A stretch of DNA of 64,000 bases from Streptomyces sp. LUP47B (lineage in GTDB: Bacteria; Actinomycetota; Actinomycetes; Streptomycetales; Streptomycetaceae). The notes beneath the pieces are model-generated. The model ran no database searches. It saw nothing but the letters and a program-made list of their open reading frames with translations, and was not told the origin of the DNA. The stretch spans positions 1 through 64,000 of the forward strand of contig NZ_MJAH01000008.1 in NCBI RefSeq assembly GCF_001746295.1, read 5' to 3'. The translations under genes and the position numbers were made by a program. Shown here one piece after another: positions 24,935 through 33,463 of the stretch (positions are counted from its first letter, which is position 1; each line of letters opens with the position of its first letter).

Positions 24935-26256
24935 GACCCGGTCGCCTCCCCGGGCAGGGGTGCGTGCAGCAGTACCCGTGCGGCCCGGCGGCCCTGGGCG
25001 TCCAGCACGTCTAGGCGCCAGCCTGCGACCTCCACCGAGTCGCCGACGGCCGGAATCCGGCCGAGTTCCGTCGCCAGCAGTCCGGCCAGCGTCTCGTAGG
25101 GCCCCTCGGGCGCCCGCAGGCCGACGCGTGCGAGCTGGTCCGTGCGTGCCGAACCGTCGGCCACGAAGAGCTCCCTGCCCTCCTCGTCGGTGCCCGCGGG
25201 GGCCAGGTCGGACGTCTCGTGGGGGTCGTGCTCGTCCCGTACCTCGCCGACGACCTCCTCGACGATGTCCTCCAGCGTGGCCACGCCCGCCGTGCCGCCG
25301 TACTCGTCGATGACGACCGCCATCGTGCGCTTGCCGGACAGCCGGTCCAGGAGCCGGTCCACGGTGAGCGACTCGGGCACCAGCAGCGGCTCGCGCAGCA
25401 GCTCGGCGACCGAGGCGCGGGGCCGGCGTTCGGCCGGTACCGCCAGGACGTCCTTGATATGCGCGATGCCGACGACCGAGTCGAGGCTGCCGCGGTAGAC
25501 GGGGAACCGGGACAGCCCGGTCGCACGCGTCGCGTTCGCCACGTCCTCGCAGGTCGCCTGGACGTCCAGGGCGATCACCTGCACCCGCGGGGTCATCACG
25601 TTTTCCGCGGTCAGGTCGGCGAGGTTGAGCGTCCGCACGAACAGCTCGGCGGTGTCCGCCTCCAGCGCGCCCGCCCGGGCTGAGTGCCGGGCCAGCGCGG
25701 CCAGCTCCTGCGGCCCGCGCGCCGAGGCCAGCTCCTCGGCGGGCTCGAGACCGAAGCGGCGCACCACCCGGTTGGCCATGTTGTTGAGGTGCGTGATGAA
25801 GGGGCGGAAGGCCGCGCTGAACCAGCTCTGCGCGGTGCCCACCCGCTTGGCCATGGCCAACGGCGAGGAGATCGCCCAGTTCTTGGGCACCAGCTCCCCG
25901 ACCACCATCAGGAACACCGTCGACAGCGCGGTGCCCAGCACCAGCGCCAGCGACCGGGAGGTGGACGTCGGGATCCCGAGCGACTCCAGCGGCCCCGCGA
26001 TCAGTGCCGCGATCGACGGTTCGGCGAGCATGCCGACAACCAGGTTGGTGACGGTGATCCCGAGCTGCGCCCCGGACAGCTGGAACGTCAGATGCCGTAC
26101 GGCCTTGAGGGCGCCGGACGCGCCCCGCTCGCCGCGCTCCGCCGCCTGCTCCAGCTGCCCTCGGTCGACCGTGGTCAGCGAGAACTCCGCCGCCACGAAG
26201 GCACCGCAGGCCAGCGAGAGCAGGATCGCCAGCAGCAGGAGCAGCACTTCGGTCAT
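24931..26256 (-). CDS. CNNM/CBS/CorC domain protein ('hemolysin family'), first copy
   Basis: 441 residues starting at an ATG preceded by ACGGAGGTGACC. CNNM helices (EVLLLLLAILLSLACGAFVA, GAQLGITVTNLVVGMLA, VFLMVVGELVPKNWAISSPL), then two CBS domains (NVMTPRVQVIALDVQATCED and GTAGVATLEDIVEEVVGEV) and a C-terminal CorC/HlyC domain (LFVADGSARTDQLARVGLRA) that the second copy lacks. It is probably the longer partner of a two-gene membrane unit. The stop overlaps the start of the repeat ORF by ATGA. Confidence 0.93.
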   Translation of the reverse strand: MTEVLLLLLAILLSLACGAFVAAEFSLTTVDRGQLEQAAERGERGASGALKAVRHLTFQLSGAQLGITVTNLVVGMLAEPSIAALIAGPLESLGIPTSTSRSLALVLGTALSTVFLMVVGELVPKNWAISSPLAMAKRVGTAQSWFSAAFRPFITHLNNMANRVVRRFGLEPAEELASARGPQELAALARHSARAGALEADTAELFVRTLNLADLTAENVMTPRVQVIALDVQATCEDVANATRATGLSRFPVYRGSLDSVVGIAHIKDVLAVPAERRPRASVAELLREPLLVPESLTVDRLLDRLSGKRTMAVVIDEYGGTAGVATLEDIVEEVVGEVRDEHDPHETSDLAPAGTDEEGRELFVADGSARTDQLARVGLRAPEGPYETLAGLLATELGRIPAVGDSVEVAGWRLDVLDAQGRRAARVLLHAPLPGEATGS

Positions 26257-26305
26257 CGGGTCACCTCCGTCCCATGGTCGGACAGGGTCCCCAGGATCGC
26301 CCGTC

Positions 26306-26731
26306 CTACCCGGCGAAGGGTTTCACCCACCGCCGCCACTGTTCCTCGGGCGCGTACCCCGCCGCGCGCCACGCGTGCTGTGCCGTTTCGTTGCGCACCA
26401 GCACCATCGCGTCCCCGCGCCGCCCGCCGAGCCGCACGAACCGCTCCTCGGCGGCCGTGAGCAGCGCCGCCCCGATGCCTCGCCGCCGACGCTCCGGGTG
26501 CACCGCGAGCCGGTAGAGGTGACACCGCCAGCCGTCGAAGCCGGCGATGACCGTGCCGGCCAGTTCACCGTCGAGCTCGGCGAGGATCAGCGCCTCGGGG
26601 TCCCGGGTGACCAGCCGCTCCACGCCGTCCCGGTCGTCGCTGATGCTCGTCCCCTCGGCGGCCTGCTTCCAGAAGGCCAGCACGGTGTCGAGGTCGTCGG
26701 GCGTCGCGGCCCGTATCCGCAGGTCGGTCAT
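26306..26731 (-). CDS. GNAT family N-acetyltransferase
   Basis: 141 residues, a single GNAT domain: IRAATPDDLDTVLAFWKQA (motif C), LYRLAVHPERRRRGIGAALL (motif A, acetyl-CoA loop) and VLVRNETAQHAWRAAGYAP (motif B). The acceptor is unknown. It lies between the F420 oxidoreductase and hemolysin genes on the same strand, 49 bases before the latter. Confidence 0.9.
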   Translation of the reverse strand: MTDLRIRAATPDDLDTVLAFWKQAAEGTSISDDRDGVERLVTRDPEALILAELDGELAGTVIAGFDGWRCHLYRLAVHPERRRRGIGAALLTAAEERFVRLGGRRGDAMVLVRNETAQHAWRAAGYAPEEQWRRWVKPFAG

Positions 26732-26788
26732 ACGGCGATCCCACCACGCCGGTTCCGCCCGGCACGGGCAATTCCAGGATCCGGACGG

Positions 26789-27679
26789 TTACCGGCCGCG
26801 CAGCCGCGCCATCACCGGTGCGAACGCCTCCATGGAGGCTTCAAGCACCGTCAGATAGGTGAAGCCGTACCGCTCGCGCTGGGCCAGCACCTGCGCGACG
26901 ATCTCCTCGACCGTGCCGATCAGCATGATGGGCAGATCCAGCGCCTGCTGCAGGGTCAGGTCCGGCACCCGGTGCAGGAACGGCGTGGCCACCGCCTCGC
27001 GGTCGTCGGTGACCACCACCATCTGGATGAGCAGGTTCAGTTCGGCCGGTTCCTTGCGGCCCTCGGCCAGTTGCAGATAGCGCCCGACGCGCTCGTCGAG
27101 CTGCTCGGCGCTGGTCGGGGTCAGCTTCCCGGTCGTGTTCCCCGGCACCAGGGTCGCCCCGGTGAAGGCCGCGATGTCGGCGTGCTCGGCGGACAGTTGC
27201 AACATCCGGTTGCCTATGCCGCCGATCAGCAGGGGCACCCGGGGCCGCTGCACCGGCTGCGGCACATGGTCCGCCGAGGACAACAGCCGCTCCAACGCCT
27301 CGACCGTGCGCCGAAGATGGTCCACCCGCTCGCCCGCCGAGCCGAACGGCAATCCCGCCTTGTCGTGCTCGGCCTGCACATAGCCGGTGCCCAGGCCGAG
27401 TTCGAGGCGCCCGCCGGTGAGGGCGTCCACCGTGGCGACCTCGCGGGCCAGCAGCGTCGGGTTCCAGAAGCCCGCGTTGAGGACGAACGTGCCGAGGCGC
27501 GGTCGCTCGGTGACCTGTGCCGCCGCGACCAGCGCGGGGAAGGGCGCGACCTTGCCGAGATGGTCGGGGACCAGGATCACGTCGTAACCGAGTTCCTCGG
27601 CCTGTCGGCACTTGGCGCGCCAGTCCTCGTCGGTGGCGGCGGCGGTCAGGTTGACGGCGAAGCGAAATGGGCGGGGCAT
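26789..27679 (-). CDS. LLM-class F420-dependent oxidoreductase
   Basis: 296 residues with a strong ribosome-binding site (GAGGAGAGTTC). It is a luciferase-like TIM barrel: EELGYDVILVPDHLGKVAPF, the helix region ATVDALTGGRLELGLGTGYV typical of F420/FMN-binding LLM proteins, PLLIGGIGNRMLQLSAEHAD, and a C-terminal IMLIGTVEEIVAQVL. The family oxidises or reduces alcohols, sugars or secondary metabolites with F420. The substrate is unknown. Confidence 0.9.
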   Translation of the reverse strand: MPRPFRFAVNLTAAATDEDWRAKCRQAEELGYDVILVPDHLGKVAPFPALVAAAQVTERPRLGTFVLNAGFWNPTLLAREVATVDALTGGRLELGLGTGYVQAEHDKAGLPFGSAGERVDHLRRTVEALERLLSSADHVPQPVQRPRVPLLIGGIGNRMLQLSAEHADIAAFTGATLVPGNTTGKLTPTSAEQLDERVGRYLQLAEGRKEPAELNLLIQMVVVTDDREAVATPFLHRVPDLTLQQALDLPIMLIGTVEEIVAQVLAQRERYGFTYLTVLEASMEAFAPVMARLRGR

Positions 27680-27728
27680 GAACTCTCCTCAGCGATAAGC
27701 GACTTGAGCCGTCTGCCCCGCGATTGCA

Positions 27729-30296
27729 TCACTCGTGCGCGATCGCCGCCAGTACGTTCATGCGTGATGCACGCAATGCCGGCAGCAGCGCCGCCACGAT
27801 GCCCACCACCGCCGAGCCGACGACGACCGCGACGATCGTGCCCCAGGGGATGGCCAGCGCGTTCAGGCCCTGAAGCGCCAGCACCTGCTGGGTGCACACC
27901 CCCCACACCAGCCCGAGCGCGAGCCCGAGGACCGCGCCGAACACGGCGATCACCACCGACTCCAGCCGGATCATCCGGCGCAGCTGACGCCGGGCGAGCC
28001 CGATGGCGCGCAGCAGCCCGATCTCCCGGGTGCGCTCCACGACCGACAGGGCGAGGGTGTTGACCACACCGAGCACGGCGATGACGATCGCGAGCCCGAG
28101 CAGCGCGTACACGAGGTAGAGCAGGACGGCGATCTGGTCGTGGACGAGGTCCTTGTAGTCGGCGAGGTCGCGCACCTGGACCTGCGGATACGGGTCGAGC
28201 GTCTTCTCCAGGGCCGCGCGCAGTTGGTCGGCGTCGGCACCGGAGGCGGCGTTCACGTACAGCGCGGAGTCCTGGCCGCCCGGCGCGAACCGCTCCAGGG
28301 TGGGCAGGCCGAAGTAGATGCCGCCCTGCGTCCCGAACCCGTCCGCGGAGTCCTGGTCGGTGAGGGCGCCCACGGTCAGTTCGGTCCGGCGCCCGCCCTG
28401 GAACTCGACCGGGATCCTGCTGCCGACCTTCACGTCGTGGTCGCGCGCGAAGTCCAGGTCCATGGCCAGGTGACCGGACGCGAGCGCGGCCGCGGTGTCG
28501 CCCTGCGCGTAGGTGATGTGGGCGACCTCGTCGAGCTGCGGGTCGTACCCCGCGGCGGTGGTCTCGACGCGCTTGCCGTCCGGCAGCCGTACGGCGACGG
28601 GTGCGAACCTCGACCGTACGACGAGCCCGGCGCCCTCGGTCCTGCGCACCGCCTCCGTGACCTCCTGCGGGAACGGCAGGAAGTTGCCGTTCTGCACGAC
28701 GAAGTCGGCGCCCAGCGTCTTGTCGATCTGATCGTCGAAGGACTTGGACATCGAGGCGCTGGCCACGGACATCCCGCCGACCAGGGCGAGGCCCACCATC
28801 AGGGCCGCCGCGGTGGCGCCGGTACGCCGGGGATTGCGCAGGGCGTTGCGCTGGCTCATCCGCCCGACCGGGCCGAAGAGGGCGGGGAAGGCGCCGCCCA
28901 GCACCCGGATCACCGGCCGCACCAGCAGCGGGCCCGCGATGACGGTGGCGAGGAGCGTCAGGACGACACCGAGACCCAGCAGGGAGGCCGCGGACGCCGT
29001 CTTCGACGAGGTGACACAGCCCACCAGCGCGGCCGCGCCCGCCGCGCCGACGATCCCGCCCACGATCGCCCGCGTGCGCAGCGGCTTCCCGATCCCGGCG
29101 ATCTCGGCGTCCGCGAGGGCCGCCATGGGGGAGACGCCGGCCGCACGCCTGGCTGGGAGATAGGCCGCGACGAAGGTGACGCCCACCCCGACGACGTAGG
29201 CCGCCACGGGTGTTCCCCAGCCGATGACCATCTCGCTCGTCCGGATGTTCATGCCGAAGGCGTTCATCAGCGAAATGAGCCCGACGGCCAGCGCGATGCC
29301 CGTGCCGAGCCCTACCGTGGAGCCGACCAGTCCGAGCAGGGTCGCCTCGGTGAGCACCGAGCGGCGGACCTGGCGGCGGTCGGCGCCCAGGGCGCGCAAC
29401 AGGCCCAGTTCACGGGTGCGCTGGGCGATCAGCATCGAGAAGGTGTTGACGATCAGGAAGATGCCGACCAGGACGGCGATGCCGGCGAATCCCAACATGA
29501 CGTACTTGATGACGTCGAGGAATCCGCCGAGTTGGTCGACGTCGGACTTCGCCTGCTCGTCGGCGGTGCGGTACTCGTAGGTGCGCGTTCCGAGCGCGGC
29601 GGCCACGCGCTGCTTGAGCTGGTCGTTGCTGACGCCCTGTGCCGCGTCGATCGAGATGCTGGTGGCGGCCTTCGAGGAACCGAGCAGCCTGGCCTGCGCG
29701 GTCGGTGGATCCAGGTACAGCAGCGTGGCGCCCGGGTTGGTGGTGGTGAACGTGACGATGCCGACGATCCGGACCTTGAAGGAGCCCGGTGCCGCGATCA
29801 CGGTGAGCGGGTCGCCGATGCGCAGATCCTTGCGGTCGGCGGTCTCCGAGTCGAGCAGCGCCTCGGACGGGCCGTGCGGGGCGTGGCCCGAGGTGAGCTT
29901 CACGGGGCTGCGCGAGGTCGGGTTCCAGTCGGTGCCGATGGTGGGGGCGCCGGTGGTCGAACCCACCGACTCGTTCTCGGAGTCGGCGACGGTGATCCCG
30001 TCGTCCTCGGCGTCGAAGCGCGCGGCGCCGACGCCGTCGACCCGGGACACGCGGTCGGCGAGCGCGGCCGGCAGGGTGGCCGTCGTCCCGGACGGGATGG
30101 CCTCGCTCAGGTCCTCCTTGGGGCTGACGGTGAGGTCCGGCGCGGTCGAGGCGAAGAGCCGGTCGAAGGTGTGGCTCAGCGTGTCGGAGAAGATCAGGCT
30201 GCCCGAGACGAACGCCACGGACAGCACCACGGCCAGCGCGGAGAGCACCAGCCGACCCTTGTGCGCGAGGAAACTGCGGAGCGTCGCCTTCAGCAC
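27729..30296 (-). CDS. ABC transporter permease with two FtsX domains (MacB/LolC-like)
   Basis: 855 residues with a GTG start (LKATLRSFLAHKGRLVLSAL). Architecture: one N-terminal helix, an extracytoplasmic domain, an FtsX core near residues 260-400 (YVMLGFAGIAVLVGIFLIVN), two helices, a second N-terminal-type helix, a second external domain and a C-terminal FtsX core (LLYLVYALLGLAIVIAVLGV). The family drives mechanotransmission-type export rather than classic import. Its ATPase gene lies four bases upstream. Confidence 0.93.
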   Translation of the reverse strand: MLKATLRSFLAHKGRLVLSALAVVLSVAFVSGSLIFSDTLSHTFDRLFASTAPDLTVSPKEDLSEAIPSGTTATLPAALADRVSRVDGVGAARFDAEDDGITVADSENESVGSTTGAPTIGTDWNPTSRSPVKLTSGHAPHGPSEALLDSETADRKDLRIGDPLTVIAAPGSFKVRIVGIVTFTTTNPGATLLYLDPPTAQARLLGSSKAATSISIDAAQGVSNDQLKQRVAAALGTRTYEYRTADEQAKSDVDQLGGFLDVIKYVMLGFAGIAVLVGIFLIVNTFSMLIAQRTRELGLLRALGADRRQVRRSVLTEATLLGLVGSTVGLGTGIALAVGLISLMNAFGMNIRTSEMVIGWGTPVAAYVVGVGVTFVAAYLPARRAAGVSPMAALADAEIAGIGKPLRTRAIVGGIVGAAGAAALVGCVTSSKTASAASLLGLGVVLTLLATVIAGPLLVRPVIRVLGGAFPALFGPVGRMSQRNALRNPRRTGATAAALMVGLALVGGMSVASASMSKSFDDQIDKTLGADFVVQNGNFLPFPQEVTEAVRRTEGAGLVVRSRFAPVAVRLPDGKRVETTAAGYDPQLDEVAHITYAQGDTAAALASGHLAMDLDFARDHDVKVGSRIPVEFQGGRRTELTVGALTDQDSADGFGTQGGIYFGLPTLERFAPGGQDSALYVNAASGADADQLRAALEKTLDPYPQVQVRDLADYKDLVHDQIAVLLYLVYALLGLAIVIAVLGVVNTLALSVVERTREIGLLRAIGLARRQLRRMIRLESVVIAVFGAVLGLALGLVWGVCTQQVLALQGLNALAIPWGTIVAVVVGSAVVGIVAALLPALRASRMNVLAAIAHE

Positions 30297-30300
30297 GGCG

Positions 30301-31176
30301 TCAGGCCTCCCCGGCCCCGGATGCCTCCTGGGACTGACTCCGGATCACGTCGAACCGCTTCATGCGTTCCAGTACGGCCTCCGCGGTGGGCCGCTCCATG
30401 CGGTCCACGAGCCGCCCGTCCCCGAGGAACAGCACCACGTCCGAGTGGGCCGCGGCGCCCGGGTCGTGGGTGACCATGACGACCGTCTGCCCGAGCTGGT
30501 CGACGGCCTCGCGCAGGAACCCGAGGACCTCCAGTCCGGCCCGGGAGTCGAGGTTGCCGGTCGGCTCGTCCGCGAAGATCAGCTCGGGCCGGGAGGCGAG
30601 CGCGCGGGCACAGGCGACGCGCTGCTGCTGACCGCCCGAGAGCTGCGACGGCCGGTGCTTGAGCCGGTCCCGCAGCCCCAGCGTGTCGATGACCTGGTCC
30701 AGCCACTTCTCGTCGGGCTTCTTGCCCGCGATGTCCATGGGCAGGGTGATGTTCTCCGCCGCGTTCAGCGTCGGGATCAGGTTGAACGACTGGAACATGA
30801 ACCCGATCCGGTCCCGGCGCAGCCTGGTCAGCTCGCGCTCCTTCAGCCCCGTGATCTCGGTGTCGCCGAGCCACACCTGACCGGCCGACACCGTGTCGAG
30901 CCCCGCCAGGCAGTGCATCAGCGTGGACTTCCCCGAGCCCGAGGGCCCCATGACCGCGGTGAAGCGGCCGCGCGCGATGTCCACGTCGACCGAGTCGAGG
31001 GCGAGCACGGCCGTCTCGCCCGAGCCGTACGCCTTGGTCAGACCGCGGGCGCGGGCCGCGATCCCGTCGGCCGGAACGGCACCGGGAACGTGCTCGGCAG
31101 CAGCTGTGGACAAGGCTCTCTCCTCGCTCGTGGACGGACGCTCGTGGACGGTGCTCTCGGACCGGGTGGTCCTCAT
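30301..31176 (-). CDS. ABC transporter ATP-binding protein (MacB/LolD-like)
   Basis: 291 residues from MRTTRSESTVHERPS. An internal TTG at 31113, preceded by GAGGAGAG, is an equally good start and would give 270 residues. Walker A AVMGPSGSGKSTLMHCLAGL, signature LSGGQQQRVACARALASRP, Walker B LIFADEPTGNLDSRAG and H-loop VVMVTHDPGAAAHSD. The motif set is that of MacB/LolD-type ATPases partnering FtsX permeases. It is coupled to the permease gene with a 4-base gap. Confidence 0.92.
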   Translation of the reverse strand: MRTTRSESTVHERPSTSEERALSTAAAEHVPGAVPADGIAARARGLTKAYGSGETAVLALDSVDVDIARGRFTAVMGPSGSGKSTLMHCLAGLDTVSAGQVWLGDTEITGLKERELTRLRRDRIGFMFQSFNLIPTLNAAENITLPMDIAGKKPDEKWLDQVIDTLGLRDRLKHRPSQLSGGQQQRVACARALASRPELIFADEPTGNLDSRAGLEVLGFLREAVDQLGQTVVMVTHDPGAAAHSDVVLFLGDGRLVDRMERPTAEAVLERMKRFDVIRSQSQEASGAGEA

Positions 31177-31300
31177 CCGGCCGAGCGTAATGTGATCCAC
31201 CCCACATCGGGTATCCCCCGTGCGGTCGAGACGGTCTCCGCCCCAGGTCGTGCCCCCGATACCGATGTAAGGGGCACATTCCACCCGGGGGTGGACCCTC

Positions 31301-31336
31301 TTGCGGGCGCTAGCGTTTCGGCGCTAGCTTCGAAGC
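31301..31336 (+). promoter_or_regulatory. Probable leaderless promoter and operator of the RHH/Fic-like pair
   Basis: TTGCGG (31301-31306), 18 bp, then TAGCTT (31325-31330), which puts the transcription start about at the ATG at 31337. In between, GCGCTAGC occurs twice (31307-31314 and 31321-31328), forming GCTAGCG-TTTCGG-CGCTAGC. A repeated palindrome inside the promoter is what an autoregulating RHH antitoxin would bind. Confidence 0.55.
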
Positions 31337-31561
31337 ATGGCGAAGACTCAGTTGAACGTGCGGGTGGACGAGGGCACCGCCCGCGCCGCCCGTGAACGTG
31401 CCCTCGCCCGTGGCGTGAGCGTCAACCGCTACATCGAGGAGCTGGTCATGAAGGACACCGGTGAAGCGGGCCAGGCCTTCGTGGAGGCCGCGGCCGACTT
31501 CATGAAGCAGTACGAATCCGTCTTCGCGGAGGAGTTCGGCAAGGACCACGAGACTCGTTGA
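31337..31561 (+). CDS. Ribbon-helix-helix antitoxin-like protein
   Basis: 74 residues. The N-terminal half is a compact RHH DNA-binding fold: AKTQLNVRVDEGTARAARER, then ARGVSVNRYIEELVMKD, with the beta strand QLNVRV and the helix-turn-helix Ser-Val-Asn. The C-terminal half is acidic and helical (EAGQAFVEAAADFMKQYESV), suited to wrapping a toxin. Its stop overlaps the start of the next gene (TTGA), showing translational coupling typical of toxin-antitoxin pairs. Confidence 0.82.
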   Translation: MAKTQLNVRVDEGTARAARERALARGVSVNRYIEELVMKDTGEAGQAFVEAAADFMKQYESVFAEEFGKDHETR

Positions 31562-31932
31562 GCGATCTGCACATCGATCTCGCCTGGCTTCTGATGCTCG
31601 CCGAGCAGAAGACCCCGGGTGATCCCCAGGTCATCGACTGGGGCGCCCTGGTCGCCGCCGTGGCACGCCACCAGGCCGAGATATTCGACATCCCCGTCTA
31701 CGACAGCCCGCATCTGCGCGCCGCCGCGCTGCTGCAACTCCTCATCCACGTCCCGGCGTTGGAGCGCACCAACGCGCTCTTCGCGTGCGCGGTCGGGTAC
31801 GCCTATCTCGTCGCGAGCGGACTCAGGGTGGTCACGTCGCCCGAGCTCGTCCGTGACCTCGCCAAGGTGGCCAAGAAGGGCGATGCCTCGTTGCACGACA
31901 TCGCGCGCGAGCTGCAGAGGTGGACCCTGTGA
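31558..31932 (+). CDS. Fic/Doc-like toxin component with degenerate active-site loop
   Basis: 124 residues with a TTG start overlapping the antitoxin stop. The fold resembles Doc: an N-terminal SDLHIDLAWLLMLAEQ, a flap-like FDIPVYDSPHLRAAALLQLL and the Fic helix region HVPALERTNALFACAVGYAY, where Doc has H-x-F-x-D-A-N-K-R. The His remains, but the Phe and the Asp-Ala-Asn-Lys-Arg are replaced by P-A-L-E-R-T-N. Canonical AMPylation or kinase chemistry is therefore doubtful. Streptomyces genomes commonly have this small form. Confidence 0.75.
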   Translation: MSDLHIDLAWLLMLAEQKTPGDPQVIDWGALVAAVARHQAEIFDIPVYDSPHLRAAALLQLLIHVPALERTNALFACAVGYAYLVASGLRVVTSPELVRDLAKVAKKGDASLHDIARELQRWTL

Positions 31933-32622
31933 TCAGTGCTCCGCCGACGGTGGCCGCCAGGCGGTGCCCAGCACGCAGAAGGACGTAGGCAGCGTGGGCC
32001 CCTTCTCCGGCATCGAGACCCGCCGGTAGGGGCCGAGTTCGAACCCGGCGTCCCGCAGCGCGGCGACCGGGTCGCGGGCCAGATGACAGCCGCCGTTCAG
32101 CGCGGGCCACACCGTGCGGTCCAGGGCGCGCTGGGTGAAGCGCATCGCCGGGCCGCCGCCGCTGCCGTGCTCGAAGAAGCGCACGGTCCCGCCGGGCCGC
32201 AGCACCCGGCGCACCTCGCTGAGCGCGCGCGGCAGATCGCGCACACTGCACAGCACCAGAGAGATCACCACGGCGTCGAAGGCCTCGCTCTTGACGGGCA
32301 GCGCCTCCGCGGCGCCGGGCACCACGTCGACCGGCACCTCGCAGCGCAGGGCGGCCTCCGCCGCCAGCTGCCTGAGCCGGCGCTCCGGTTCGATCGCCAC
32401 GACCTCGGAGACCGTGCCGGGATAGTGCGAGAAGTTCAGGCCGTTGCCCGCGCCGATCTCGATCACCCGCCCGGACAGCCCGGTGAGCAGCCGTTCCCGC
32501 ACCCGGGCCATGCCCCACCTGCTCTCGGCGGTGACACTGACCCGGGCGTAGTACCGGGCGAACAGCGGATGGTGGACGGGGTCCCGGGACACCTTGCCGG
32601 AACCGGCGGACCGCAGCGCCAT
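31933..32622 (-). CDS. Class I SAM-dependent methyltransferase
   Basis: 229 residues from MALRSAGSGK, chosen because GGGAGGCTGCC precedes it. Rossmann motif I VIEIGAGNGLNFSHYP, motif II VVAIEPERRLRQLA, motif III AFDAVVISLVLCSVRDLPRA and motif IV LRPGGTVRFFEHGSGG. It resembles the UbiE/Methyltransf_11 type with an N-terminal HHPLFARYYARVS. The substrate is unknown. It is convergent with the Fic-like gene with no intervening base. Confidence 0.9.
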   Translation of the reverse strand: MALRSAGSGKVSRDPVHHPLFARYYARVSVTAESRWGMARVRERLLTGLSGRVIEIGAGNGLNFSHYPGTVSEVVAIEPERRLRQLAAEAALRCEVPVDVVPGAAEALPVKSEAFDAVVISLVLCSVRDLPRALSEVRRVLRPGGTVRFFEHGSGGGPAMRFTQRALDRTVWPALNGGCHLARDPVAALRDAGFELGPYRRVSMPEKGPTLPTSFCVLGTAWRPPSAEH

Positions 32623-32745
32623 GGCAGCCTCCCTCACCGGACAGGACCTACCTCACCGCAATTGTCCCCCGCGGGACCCCGTCGCACCCCTGCGGACGCT
32701 CACCGCGTGAAGTCGCTCGCTGCCCGTGGCTCGGTGGGGGGTGGT

Positions 32746-33462
32746 TCAGGGAGCCTCACGCATCCCGAACGCCTCCGCGTCCCACGTCCCGTCCAGTCGT
32801 GGTGCCAGCCAACCCGGCGCCGCGGCACGGAAGTCGGCCGGGGTCAGGCGGCCCGCGCCGGCCGGCAGGGCGCCGAGCAGCGGGGTCCCGGACACGTCCG
32901 GCAGGTCCGCGAGGTTGCAACGTGCGGCCAGGTCGGGGGAGTCGGGCCAGCTGCCGATCACCACGCCCGCCAACTCCAGTCGGCGACGACGAAGTTCACG
33001 GGCCGTCAGTTCTGTGGTGTTCAGCGTGCCCAGGCCCGCCGACGCCACGACCAGGACCGGCGCCCGCAGCAGCTCCGCCGCGTGGGCCAGTGTCCCGCCC
33101 TCGTGGTCGAAGCGGACGAGCAGTCCGCCGGCTCCCTCCACGAGCACCAGGTCGTGCTCGGTGGCCAGCTTGGCGGCGGCCTCGGCGACCTCATGAGGGT
33201 GCACCGGCTTCATACCGGCCCGCCGCGCGGCCGTGGCCGGGGCCAACGGCTCGGGAAAGCGGGCGACTTCGGCCTGCGTCACGGCACCCGCGAGCCGCGC
33301 CACCTCGTCGGCGTCCCCGGGCTCGTCCGGCCGTACGCCGGTCTGCGCGGCCTTCAGGACAGCGACCGTCCGTCCGGCGGCGAGCGCCGCGGCGGCGACG
33401 GCGGCCGTGGCGACGGTCTTGCCGACCTCCGTGCCCGTCCCCGTGATCACCAGTACCGGCAT
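32746..33462 (-). CDS. bioD: Dethiobiotin synthetase
   Basis: 238 residues from MPVLVITGTGTEVGKTVATA, whose P-loop GTGTEVGKT is diagnostic. Also seen are LKAAQTGVRPDEPGDADEVA (substrate lysine/threonine region), LVLVEGAGGLLVRF and ELTARELRRRRLELAGVVIG. It closes the ureido ring of dethiobiotin from DAPA, CO2 and ATP. It is the last gene of the bioB-bioA-bioD operon, one base after bioA. Confidence 0.95.
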   Translation of the reverse strand: MPVLVITGTGTEVGKTVATAAVAAAALAAGRTVAVLKAAQTGVRPDEPGDADEVARLAGAVTQAEVARFPEPLAPATAARRAGMKPVHPHEVAEAAAKLATEHDLVLVEGAGGLLVRFDHEGGTLAHAAELLRAPVLVVASAGLGTLNTTELTARELRRRRLELAGVVIGSWPDSPDLAARCNLADLPDVSGTPLLGALPAGAGRLTPADFRAAAPGWLAPRLDGTWDAEAFGMREAP

Positions 33463-33463
33463 G

